Below the pieces are notes generated by a model. The model worked only from the letters and a program-made list of their open reading frames with translations. It did no database searches and had not been told where the DNA came from. Positions 12,224 to 23,268 of a stretch of 64,000 nt of DNA are shown here, piece by piece. The DNA comes from Tamarix chinensis (taxonomy: Eukaryota > Streptophyta > Magnoliopsida > Caryophyllales > Tamaricaceae). The stretch's first letter is position 1; each line of letters begins with the position of its first letter. The stretch spans positions 3,712,001-3,776,000 of the forward strand of contig CM060171.1 in NCBI GenBank assembly GCA_030549775.1. Reading direction: 5' to 3'. Position numbers and translations under genes: made by a program.

Positions 12224-12399
12224 TTAACATACTCATTTTTAATGGAATTATGGTTGTGTATGAATAATTGATCAGCAACCCTTTGCCATTTAGTATGTGA
12301 CTTTGATTCTTGAGGAGGGTGTTTACAAAGATAGTCATCTTGAGATACTTTGCTGATACTAGTGAATGGTTTTACTCCTCTCAAAATAATTGGTCCCAT
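12224..12399 (-). pseudogene. copia gag, N-terminal part (split from 7,696)
   Basis: A minus-strand frame opening with ATG at 12,399 reads MGPIILRGVKPFTSISKVSQ and later KWQRVADQLFIHNHNSIKN before running into the LTR sequence. I take it as the start of the gag whose middle lies at 7,290-7,696. The distance is filled by the solo LTR. The family match is weaker here than for the downstream parts; the shared orientation and flank position support it. Confidence 0.6.
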
Positions 12400-12850
12400 T
12401 TAATTTATGATTGGACAAAATTGGAATGATACAAGGAATCGAGTACTTGTGCTCATTTGCCATAACTCACTAGATAGAATGAACAAAGGCGAGAAAGAAT
12501 AAAGGACAACCACTTTCTGGGCAAACAACCAGCTTTGGAACACAACCCAAGCAACATCAGGACTAGGTGGGTAGGCATAACTTAGGGTTCAAATACCGAT
12601 AGTAATGTCAACTAGAAGCATATATTAGCCTAGAGATTTCAATTGTTACACACTAGGCAACATAAGAGAGGATCGGAGAGTCTCCAACTTTGATCCCATG
12701 TTAGTCGTAATAGAGAACAAAAATTGTAGTAATTCTTTCTTATTTAGTTGGGAGTTCGGTACATGTGTGTGTGTAGATATAGCTTTTTGGAGAGGCTAGG
12801 CCTAAAATTAAAATTATATAAATAACAAACCTATACTTCAGGGGATTACT
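12400..12850 (-). other. 5' leader, primer site and LTR end of copia remnant 2
   Basis: On the minus strand, a sequence ending GACTAACA is followed by TGGGATCAAAGTTGG (complement at 12,684-12,698). This resembles the Met-tRNA primer site TGGTATCAGAGC with changes, placed directly after a CA LTR end, as expected. About 285 bp of leader separate it from the gag ATG. The LTR itself (12,699 to about 12,850) is cut short by copia remnant 3. No partner LTR was found. Confidence 0.55.
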
Positions 12851-12859
12851 CTAGGGAAA

Positions 12860-13430
12860 GGCTTTGCAAATGGAGTGCCACATTATCAACTTATCCCCAA
12901 AAAGTTCTCTTGATGGTGATGTGGATGATCGAGTGTGGTTTGGTAGAGACACGAACTACAAACATATATAGGTGTTTGGTTGTTGCACATTTGTTCATAT
13001 ACCGAAGTACAAAATGGTGAAGCCAAATGACAAGTCTCATTAGCATGCTTTTGTTGGATATGGTGAAGAACAATTTGATCGCATATTCTACGACCTAGTA
13101 ACAAAGAGGGTCTTATGAAGTAGGGATGTTGTGTTCTTTGATGGAACATTAATGATTTCATAGAAGATGGGAGGATAGAGATTTAACATTAATGACCTAG
13201 TGAAATTTAGTGAAGATTCCAAGGTTGGTGGCTTAACAAGAAAGGATGATCCTAAAGGGGTGGCTGATGCACAACCTAACTTTGATGAGGAGGTTTTGAG
13301 GCACCTTACCAAGACAAAATCTAAGTATAATAAAGAGATGCTGAGATACCATGACAAGGTAGTGGATCATAAAGATCATGAGATAGTGAAACCCCAACAA
13401 TCCCTCACACTTGAGGCTCCATAAGAGGTG
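12860..13430 (+). pseudogene. copia integrase C-terminal half and linker, broken
   Basis: Readable blocks are CHIINLSPKSSLDGDVDD (from about 12,877), VWFGRDTNYKHI, a stop, VFGCCTFVHIPKYKMVKPND, GYGEEQFDRIFYDL and SRDVVFFDG (near 13,120-13,145). These match the end of copia integrase with its capsid-like RVFGC motif and the linker before RT. The open frame 13,200-13,424 that follows is the acidic, lysine-rich linker; it has no separate function. Confidence 0.8.
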
Positions 13431-13469
13431 CAGAGATCCACAAAAGGTTTGAATTTGATAAAAAAAATT

Positions 13470-14480
13470 CCTACTCTTGAATGGTGGTTAGGCCTCTATG
13501 CTATAATGAAGCCCACAACAATGTTTATAACAAGAAGTGGTTGGGTGCAATGAAGGAAGATTTAAGTTCGTTTTAGAAAAAAAACACTTGCAAGTTTGTA
13601 AAGAGGATAAGGGGGAGGAAGCTCTTCAAGAACAAGTGGGTCTTTAAGATCAAGCTAAAGAAATATAAAACCAAAACGAGGCAAAAGGTTGGTGGTCAAG
13701 GAATTTGGCCAGAGACTAAGGGTTGATTATGATGAGATTTTCTCTTTAGTGGTGAAGATAACATCCATCCATGTAATTTTGTGATTAGCTGCTACTCTAG
13801 ATTTAAAGGTGAATAAACTTGATGTCAATACAACTTTCATACATGGTGACCTCAAGGAGGATGCATACATGGATTAGTTGGAGGGGTTTGAGGTCAAGAG
13901 TAAAGAAGATATGGTGTATAAGCTAGTTGAGAACTTTTACATACTAAAGTAGGTACTGAGGTAGTGATACACGAAGTTTAAGTTATTCATGGCTTGACAA
14001 GGGTATAAGAATACACCGATAGACCATTGTATGTTTGTGCAAAGGTTTTTGGTTGATAATTTTATCCTTTTACTTCTGTACACATATGACATGCTCATTA
14101 TTGGCTAGGATAGACAACGAATTTTAAAGTTGAAGTAAGATTTAGCCAAGTCTTTCAAAATGAACAACTTGGGTCACACCAAGAAAATCCTAAACAAACA
14201 CATCAGATGTGTCAAAGGTTTGGGTAACCTTTGGTTATCTAGAGAGGAGTACATAGATAAGGTACTCAAGAGATTCAACATGGACTAGGAAAAGCCAGTT
14301 AGTTATCCACTTGCTCCCTAAGTTAGCTTAAGTAAGGACTCATCTCTGAGGGATGAGGATGATAAGAAGATGAGTAAGATCCCAAACATGTTAGCAACTA
14401 GGAGTATGATGTATGAAATGGTGTGTATAAGGCCTAACATTGCATTTGCCATCGGCATTGTTAGCTAGTCCTATCAAATG
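13470..14480 (+). pseudogene. copia reverse transcriptase, catalytic motif altered
   Basis: Blocks in order: KNKWVFKIKLKKY (13,630), GQRLRVDYDEIFSLVVK-like text (13,710-13,755), LDVNTTFIHGDLKED (13,815-13,860) and YTYDMLIIG (14,080-14,105). In active copia RT this last block is YVDDMLI; here the first catalytic Asp position is changed, so the palm site is dead. The thumb region VLKRFNMD and the TRSMMYEMVCIRPNIAFAI block follow. Stops are frequent. Confidence 0.85.
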
Positions 14481-14499
14481 TAGGTAAAGAAATTAAGAG

Positions 14500-15030
14500 G
14501 TAGTAAAATGGATATTGAGATATCTATGAGGGTCATATAAGGAGAATCTTTGTTTCAATGATGCAAATCCTATTTTAGTGAGCTATATTGACATGAGGCA
14601 TTCAACATTAGGATTGCTGCTCATCTTGTGTAGGGGAGTTGTTTAATGACAATCTCAATTTTAAAAGTGCATGACTTTGTCTACAATCGAGGTAGAGTAT
14701 ATTGTTGTTAGTGAGGGGTATAAGGAGATACTATGGATGATGAGATTGTTTAGGTATATTAGCTTAAGGTCGGACATGGTTTTAGTATTCATTGTTCCCA
14801 AAGCGCCATCCATGCCAATGAGAATGCTATCTTTTGCTCAATATCCAAATACATCCAAGTTAAGTACCACTAGACATAAGATGTGCTCGAGGAGAGCCAT
14901 CTATGTTTGGAAAAAAAATCATACTAATAAAATTGAGTTAAATATTCTTCCAAAGCCCTCGCCCAAAAATAAACATGTCCTGTGTTGCATTAAAGCTGGG
15001 TTTAACATGTTACACAATTCTTCTAAGTAG
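14500..15030 (+). pseudogene. copia RNase H, degraded
   Basis: RNase H removes the RNA strand after reverse transcription. The frame 14,671-15,030 opens MTLSTIEVEYIVVSEGYKEILWM, the standard copia RNase H block containing the catalytic Glu of the STxEAEY motif (here changed at the Ala). Later text ASMPMRMLSFAQYP-like and STTRHK corresponds to the block with the SKHIDVRYH motif but is degraded. Upstream stops separate it from RT. Confidence 0.8.
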
Positions 15031-16439
15031 AGAAGAAAGGGGTTTTATCATGTCTCGGAAGGAGAAGAATTATTGGGATTCCTCGGCATGGAAAATATCT
15101 TGAGGACTAATGCCGAGACACAAGCGGAGTCGGTTAGTTTACCAAAGTAGTCTATTGGTCACTTAACTAGAATAGGTTGGTCCATTAGAGTGTGTTGGTT
15201 GACAAAGGACGTTGATTTATTCTCTAGAAGGGACAACCATCCTTAGTACTTTAGTTAGCTAAGATAAATGAACTAGATAGTGCGGAGATCAACAAAGTGG
15301 ATCAGCCAGTTAAAGTGTGTGAGACGGACAAAGTGCATTAGCTAGTATAAGACAAGCTAATGGGATTAGTTTGAACTAGAGAAGAGCTTAGCTAAAGGAG
15401 CTATAACACCTCGAGTAGATGCTACCATAGGGGAGGGGGCACTCTAGAGTGCCTCCGGATTGATCATCTAACTCCATAGATCAATACGAGTCTTTTTAGC
15501 ATGCTTTTTCCTTACTCATGCTTTTCTCGAAAAATCTTCAAAAAAACTTCAAAACTTCTCAAGAGAGCCACCCATCTTAAAAATTTCTCCACAACAAGTC
15601 CATTTAATTGTGGAGCTCTTAGGACGGAATCATCACAAGAATGGTATACTATGTTGATATAAGTAACTATATCAATCCTCATAATGCTCCCATCAATTTG
15701 GGGGTATCAATTAGAGGAACTGGCTCGAAAGATTGAGGAAAACTTCTTATCTAAAGTTAGATTGATCCAGTGGCCAATCCGAGGGGAAGATGTGACTAGA
15801 GCAAAGATGGAAAATAGTGTAGTGGTTAGAAATTCTTTTAATTCAAGGAATTTGACACTCATCAGGTATAACATCCTACGAATTGACATGGTTAATGCAT
15901 ATGGGTAATCAATTGGGGGCAACTTGTACACTTTTGTAACCTTGGTTGATGTTAGGTAGAAAATTGTACTATGATTATCAACTAATGAGGTAGCTTGTGT
16001 CAATTTAGGCTTGATGAGGGAGGATATAAAGGACCCTCATTCTGACCAATTGTATATGTGTCCAAGCTCACATTTTTCTCCCATTTTCACACTTAATATG
16101 AGTCTCAATTCATTCCTCCTATAAATCTTCATTATTATATTTGTAATTTACTCTTACATTTTCCTACAAACTGTGTTATTGAATCAAGGATTAAATCCTT
16201 GGTCTTTTTTGATCCTATCTTCTTCACGCACCGTGTAGAGGGAGTGTCATTTTATTAGCATAGCCAACTGACTCAGTGGGTCATCCCCAATAATATGATA
16301 TGCACTATGGTTATTCTAAGGGGTGGATGCCTTTGATTATGGATTGTGTTATGATTCTGCACTATAATATTGTCTTCCATCAATTTCTCAATTATTATTA
16401 TTATATATTTATTCATTTAACAGTTTTCTATTCTACCAA
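15031..16439. other. non-coding; possible retrotransposon LTR fragments
   Basis: Apart from the Cassandra-like unit at 15,402-15,709 I see no gene. The segment 16,010-16,240 has LTR-like features: a TATAAAGG box at 16,024-16,031 followed by pyrimidine-rich sequence and GAATCAAGGATTAAATCC near 16,184, reminiscent of an R-U5 region. No second copy exists in the window, so this remains a guess. The 98-codon minus-strand frame 15,707-16,003 has no recognised motif. Confidence 0.4.
15402..15709 (-). mobile_element. Cassandra-type TRIM LTR, second copy
   Basis: A 308-bp unit aligned end to end with 11,024-11,329: it starts TATAACACCTCGAGT, has the 5S-complement text AACTTCTCAAGAGAGCCACC (from about 15,552) and TTAATTGTGGAGCTCTTAGG, and ends CATCAATTTGGGGGTATCA. 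The 5S core is more decayed than in the first copy. No second LTR or internal region adjoins it, so it is probably a solo LTR. It sits downstream of copia remnant 3. Confidence 0.8.
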
Positions 16440-17690
16440 ATAACATCAATGGAGGCGAGAAGGATGAAGATGGTTCTTCAAAATTACGAGGCGTGTCGAG
16501 CCATAAGTTAACTATTACATATCCAATATCATCTTAAATAAGAATGTTAGAGAGGAAAAAGCAATGGAGTTAGTAATTATGATGAAAGTTAGGTGGATGC
16601 ACCATCCAAGGAAGTATCTTAGCCTTTTATTAGTAGTTGGAAGAACTACGGCCCAAATACTTAAGTCAGTTGAAAGCAAAGTTTTGAGCAACATTCAGGG
16701 ATATCAGGTGAATACCCTGTCTAAGACGAGCGAGGATGTGCTAATTAAGATGGTGCCACAAGCTATCCCAACATATGCAATGTCAGCATTTTGTTATCCA
16801 CGGAGTTCCAATGGTGAGTTTAAGAAAATTCTTAATAATTTTTGTTGGGGTTCAGATGACACGGGAAAGAGGATTCAACCGGCTTCTTTGGATACGCCCA
16901 AGGACAAAGGGGGCTTGGGCTTCAGGCGTATTGAGAAATTTAATATTGCACTAGCAAAACAAGGGAGCATATTGTGTGATAAGTCTTTGTGTTACCGTGT
17001 ACCCAAAGCTAAATACTTTCCGAGGGTAACTTTTTATGAGGCAAGATGTCCACTAGGAACTAGTTTTATATGGCCGAGTCTTTTATCTACAAGGTTCATC
17101 TTAGAGGATAGATGTAGATGGAGAGTTAGCAATGCATAAGAGAGATATTAGAATATGGGTCGGATGAGGCTTGGTCGAAGGATGAAAGCTGATCGAAGGT
17201 AGCGACCAGTAAACCTGCAGTTGCATGAGCTAATGGACGACGACGGGTACGCGTGGGACCTTGACTTGCAATATAGGAGTTATTTGTACTTACAAATGTC
17301 TAAGCCATATTATCTATTCCTTTTTATGCACACGGGGGTGGCAAATACCTCGTGCGTAGTGGAAGCAAGCAAAACACAATATCTACTCTGTAGGATCGAG
17401 TTATAGTGCTTCACAACTGTTGGAGTACAGAAAAGAAGATAGTAGCTTGACAGAGAGAGTCGGCTGGAAAAGTATCTGACAGACGCTTACGACGAGGAAG
17501 ATTAGATCTTGTACGTGTAAGATGACTCGCGACTTTATGCTGACAAAAGACGGCCTGCGCAGAGAGGAATTGATTGTGACGATTACTTTTTTGTAATATG
17601 TGAGGAGAGTAGTCACAATCACCAATGTACATTTCCCAAGACTGTGCAGTAGCTAGCCAGATCGGGTTGGTTTCCTATCCTTTTTGCTCT
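16440..17690 (+). pseudogene. LINE (non-LTR) ORF2 fragment: RT C-terminus and zf-RVT
   Basis: The best frame (16,564-17,139) contains VESKVLSNIQGYQVNTLSKT, VLIKMVPQAIPTYAMSAF, NNFCWGSDDTGKRI, DKGGLGFRRIEKFN and ALAKQGS, the well-known C-terminal RT region of plant L1-type ORF2. Downstream pieces resemble the inter-domain text (HELMDDDGYAWDLDL near 17,224) and the zinc-binding zf-RVT region (FMLTKDGLRREE near 17,535). The catalytic RT core and endonuclease are absent. Stops and frame changes make it dead. The right end fades near 17,690, where LTR-like sequence begins. Confidence 0.85.
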
Positions 17691-18394
17691 CAAAATAGAA
17701 AGGGTGCAATGCTTAAGCATATAGGAATGATTTGCATGTGTTTCTCCGACAATTTTTCGGATTTCCTCCGTTTCAATTTTGATTGGTTTGGCTCTAAATA
17801 TTTTTTTATACCGAATGTTTTTTATTTCAATTTTTTATATATATATATTTAGATTTTTTAAATTATTCCACAACTTCTCTATTTTTTAAAATAAAATTTA
17901 AATTTTATTTGATTTTTTTTCAATAAATATCCATCATTTGACTTTCCACATAATTTTATTATCTAATATTAATTAAGTTCAACTCCTAACCCTCCTATGG
18001 AATTTCAACCACTCCTAATTAATTCCACTAGGTTTTAATGGCTTGTATCTTTATTCAACCACATTTTTGCCTATAATCACCTTTTCCCTTACACCACATT
18101 ACATTACCAACTTTTCTTCCATAATTTGCCTTTATCCCTCAAAACACTTCACAAGTCATATGTTTCATTCCTCACTTTTTGCACAAGCACTTGTCTATCT
18201 ATCTCCCTCTCATTGAACACTCGAGGTTCTTATTAGCTAGGGTTGTTTTCCCTAATCTTCCCTCGTCTTCTTTGCTCCTTAATCTCCAAACACATTGGCA
18301 AATCATTAGCTTTTCATTTCACAAAATTTCCAAGTGTGTTCTTGCATTTTTTCCCTCCCTTCTCCTTCCCAATTTGCTCTAACTTGAGACCATT

Positions 18395-21300
18395 TGTAAT
18401 ACTACATTCTCTCAAGCCCTAATTACCTTGTGTTATTAATCTCGTAACACATCTTCAATATATATATATATATATCATTATCTAATTCTATACATTTTTC
18501 CATTCATGTTTCACCAATTCTTTCCGAATCGTTAAATTGCATAAAAATCCGTTTTCACAATTGGATGATTTTAGCAGTTTTATCATTTTTAATTCGTTGG
18601 TCATCAAATGAGTTCAGAGACCAAATATTTTTATATATTTGATTTTCTAAAAATATTCCACATAAATTCGTGACAATTTGAACCACCAGTTATGTGTTTT
18701 GTACACTCATTCGCTTTTGCTCGTTTTCCATCTGTTGAACTTCAAACCAACTCTAATAAGCAATATTTTTTTTATATATTTTAGTTTCTAAGATTATTCT
18801 GGACATTCTCATAATTTTTTATGATTTGTAGAATTCAATTGATATTTTTTCAATAAGTATGAATTATTGGACTTTCTTACAAATTAATTGATCAAAATAA
18901 ATTGTGACAAATCATATAACTAATCTTTCAATCCTAACTAGTCTCCAAACCAAACCAAATTAGATTTGTAACTTGGTTACCCTTTACTCAACCAATTTAA
19001 GTGCATAAAGTACCATAATCATACTTTTATGACATTTCTCCTACACACTCAACCATAGCTTAATATCTCTCTTACAACCCTAATCCTGTCGCTCAAGTGA
19101 GACTAAAGTCAAACTAAAAACTCAATTCACACTTCTCTATATCAGATCTCACTCTATTTTAGCTAAATTATGAGTTCCATTATAAAACACACATAAAATT
19201 ATAAAATTTTAGTAGAGCTTAAAGTTGATTTTTTTCATACTTCTCTATTACATAATTATTAATATTGGTTAATCTTACTCTTTTTAATCTTATATTCTTG
19301 AAGGTGACCAAGAGTGTTAGATAAGGAGTTGTTAGATTCCTTATTTTAGCTTACTAAGGAGCTGAGGAATTTTGGTAACTAAACTAATCTTTAGAAATAT
19401 TATTTTTTGCTAGGTTTTTTATATGTTATTTCATACATGATTAGCTTAATTTTAATTTTAAGCATGAAGTTATATCTTAAAAAATATTTTATGACATGTG
19501 TATATTTCTATCTTATGTGCTTAAGCATGAAAATTTAATGAGAAGTTGAATTATGTGATTTTTTACATGTTATTATATTTGTTGGAAATGTGATGAATAT
19601 TGAGTAGAGTCGTGTTGAATTTTCATTAGAATTATGATGAATATTTAATATATTTGTGGTAAATATACCTAGATTTGAGTTGTTTAACTCTTGTCCTTAT
19701 TATTGTATGTCAGTTTTGGTTGTTTTAAATTTATCTAAATATTTTACTGTATGTATAATAGTGTATAGAAGCTAGGTTATGAATTTCGGATCATTTAGAG
19801 TTAAAATAAATTTATTTAAGGTTTAGACATATTTGACCATGGGTATATTGGGTAGTATAGAGTGTTTTTGAAAGTGTAAAATTATCCAATTAATAAGTGT
19901 ACCATTGTATTAATTGGGATCTTGTATAAAATTTGGTATATGATATGTTAGGGTTTGATATTATTTAGATTAAGTTATGACTTATAAAAGTTTAAGGTAC
20001 CTTTTAAGTGAATAAGGATAGTTATGTCCATTATATGTAATTTTGAAAATTTTGAGACCTAAGTGAATATTATATTAATAAATAAGTTAAAATGTATAAA
20101 TTGACACTTGGGTGACATTTGATAAGTAGACCTAGCTACCTTAGTTAAAATAGTTAATTAAGAAAGAAAAAGAAAAAGAGAATTATACACTTTGGGTGCA
20201 TTGAGTAGTCTTAGTATTTTATCTTGGTGCCCCATTTATATTTCATCCTACGAAGCCAATTGGTCAAGTATCATCATTTTAGCATGAAATACACTTTTAT
20301 TAATATTAAGGTAATTAGTGGACCTCAAAGATATATTAGTCATTATATGTACCTTTAGACTAGTTATTTAATTTGGTATTATAAGTGAATCGTTGATTGA
20401 CTCAAATATTGGTTATTGATCCTTGCCTCGAATAATTGAAGTTAATATAGATTAAGATATAAGTTTATTGGTCCTTTTATGGCATGGAACTTGGACTTTA
20501 ATGACTCACTAATCTAGCTTGAGCTTTAATACCTTAATAATCTTCCTTGGGCTTTAATACCTCATATAATTAGTTGGGCTTTAATAGCATGTTAATGGGC
20601 CTTGTGTTCTAAATGGTTGAGCCCTGATTTCTCTATGGATCAAATACGTGGATAATATAAGATTTTAATAAATTAATTGGTTTATGTTTATAGAAGTGAT
20701 TAAGTGATATTCTATGGCATTTGTTCTTATTTTACCTAAATATTTGATAAAATATTGATTAGTTAAAGTGAAAAATCTTGAGTTGGGACTTGTACCACTT
20801 GGAGTAGTTATCTAAGTTAGGTTTGTTATTCACTTAACACCATTCTAGTAATTTCTATTATGTGATCCCAGGTGCCTTACAAGGTCCGAAGAGTCCCTCT
20901 TCCAATTTATAGGTGTCTCAATATATTTCGACCTGATAAGAGGGTATGCATACTTAAGTGATTAGGCGTCCTACGAATTTATGGTCTAGTTAGTTACGCT
21001 TATGGGCGGGCCAACTAGGACTAGTAGCGTTCGAGTGCTAAATTAATTATTATGACTCCTTCAATCTTCGTCCTCAAGTTAATATAATATGTTAGTTGTG
21101 ATCACAATAATAAAATACAATAATCAATGAATCTCATCTATCCGTACATTTGGATTATATTATTTTGTACTTGATGGTTGAGTTTTATCTCGCTCAATTG
21201 ACATGTATATGTAAGCATATTATTATCTTTCTATTAAATGTTATATTACTTTCTTCGCATGGGCCTCATATATAATGATATCTATTTAGGATAGTTGTGT

Positions 21301-21773
21301 TGCTCAGTATAAGATGTGTATTGATACTACATATTTGTAGATGTTATGTCGCACGTAGATGATGATGATCTTGCTAACTTTAAGGAGGTTCATCAAGTAG
21401 AGTCATATGGATTTATACCCTAGGGTTAGGGCGTAAAGTTATATATCTGAGGCTGCACACGTTATGTGCCATAGATTCTGGATATCTCTTTTGGACTCTT
21501 CATCTCTTTTGTCCTCTTATCTCTTTTCATGTCTTATATTATCTAAAGCATGTACTTTGTACTTTGTTATTATACTAAATTATTAAAGTCTTTTACTATC
21601 TATATCTATTTCCATAAGTTTTAATTTAGTTGTCATAATATTTTAGCCTTGCACTTAGTACGAGAAGGGTATGCACCAAACTAGCGCTAAGTGTGGCGGT
21701 AATACCTATTATATTTTGTTAATGCTTCTGCTTAAAAATAAAAAAATTTAGTAGCAATTCTTGGGGTGTTACA
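18395..21773 (+). mobile_element. solo long LTR 2 (3.38 kb)
   Basis: It starts TGTAATACTACATTC and ends TCTTGGGGTGTTACA. It aligns with LTR 1 over almost its whole length, with the same block order, and it has no Cassandra insertion, so it gives the empty-site state for 11,024-11,329. It interrupts LTR 3. A 5-bp target duplication is not convincing (CCATT on the left, ACATC on the right). It has no internal coding region, so it is probably a recombined solo LTR. Confidence 0.8.
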
Positions 21774-23268
21774 ACATCCTTTTCATCTTTTCTTCCTATT
21801 TTTTTGTTGCTGCTGCATGCCTTCTTCCACATCCTTTTCTCATTTTCTTAGATTGCTTTCAATCTCCCATTATCCATTAATATTCCTTATCCTTCTCTTG
21901 CATTTACATTGGTGTTTTCTTGTTTGATTTGGCTTTTTTCCTTTATCTTTTCACTTGAAGAGCGAGGCTCTTATGCCTTTTCTCTTCTTTATTTTCCTTA
22001 ATATACTCCTTTATTTTAACTCCATAAGTATTAGGGGGTTAAAGTTTGTGTAAGAAAATCTCAAATCATCCTAATCATTCATTCTCTAATTTAAGAGTTT
22101 AATTCCTCATCCTTTCTTTTCCATGTTTTCATTTTTGATTTTCCTTTAATTTATTATCTTATGTTTTTGTCAAGGTGATCAAAGCACCTTGATGGTGATG
22201 CTAAGCTTGTGCTTTAGCATTTGGTAGCATGATCTAACCTTTAAAATTAGGTTTATGAGCTAAGTGTTGTTGTTACATAATTTCTAAGTATGGTATATTC
22301 TATTCTAAAAAATGCGAGTTTATGTTTCTTATGATTGAAACATGATATTATGTTATATTTGTGAAACATTGCTAAGTATGAGTTGTATGATTATTTTGTG
22401 AGAAATATCTTGAATATGCATGGGTTTTGACCCTTTAAAATTATATATACCATGTATGTCTAAATTTTATAATAAGTATGCTAATATGTATGTTTAGCAT
22501 GCATGCATATCATTATATATGAAATTGTGTGAAAAATGTTGCTTCTAGCCATGTTTGGCTCCCAATCGTGTGGCCTTATGTGTTGATTTTGATTGTTTTC
22601 ATTTTCATTAAGCATGTCATTATATGTATTTTAGTATATAATAGCTATCATCTTATTTGGAGATGAAATAAAATTGTGCATCTTTGGGTCATTTTTTGCT
22701 ATAGGGTTAATATCATTTTTAGTTGGATTTAATAAAATCCGAGATGTCCAATGTGTTCATCAAATCCTTTACTTAAAGTTTGATGTTAGTTTGATTAGTT
22801 TTTTTTTTTTATAAGTTTTGAGGTATTCAAGGCATTTTTGTCCTCTCATGTTAATTTTAGAGAGTTGAGTATAATGTGCAATTATGCTGATAAAAATAAA
22901 TTAAGCAGTTAATATATCCTTTGGGTATTATCAAATGAGCAGACATTAGGGTTTTAAGTGGTTTTCATTCAAATATAAGTGTAAAGGGCATTATGAGCAT
23001 TTCACAAAGTTTCAGATTTGCTAAGATCTGATATCACTATCTAATGGGCTAATGTAGACAATAAATTATTTAAGTGTGAATCAATATCATCATTAGCTTG
23101 GTTTTGATATTAAATGGTATGGAACAAGGTTGGTATCACTAGGGAGTTGTGCAATATAATCTTCTTCAGTCATTGTTTGGCTTCAAGAAAACATCAATGG
23201 GTTTTTGGGGTTAAATATTAATTTTGGTGGGTTAATGAATTTATTTGGGAGTATCATTAAGGCAATTG

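Larger units (their letters stand above)
12850..15030 (+). mobile_element. Ty1/copia remnant 3 (IN end, RT, RNase H)
   Basis: Plus-strand copia polyprotein remnant beginning in the integrase C-terminal half and running through RT to the end of RNase H. Gag, protease and integrase core are absent. Many stops and frame changes interrupt it. The RNase H text ends at 15,030 and is followed by a purine-rich stretch (AGAGAAGAAAGGGG, 15,030-15,043) that could be a polypurine tract. No LTR pair was identified. Confidence 0.85.

Noticed and set aside
15707..16003. 98-codon minus-strand frame
   Set aside because: It begins inside the Cassandra border and has no recognisable motif; likely chance.
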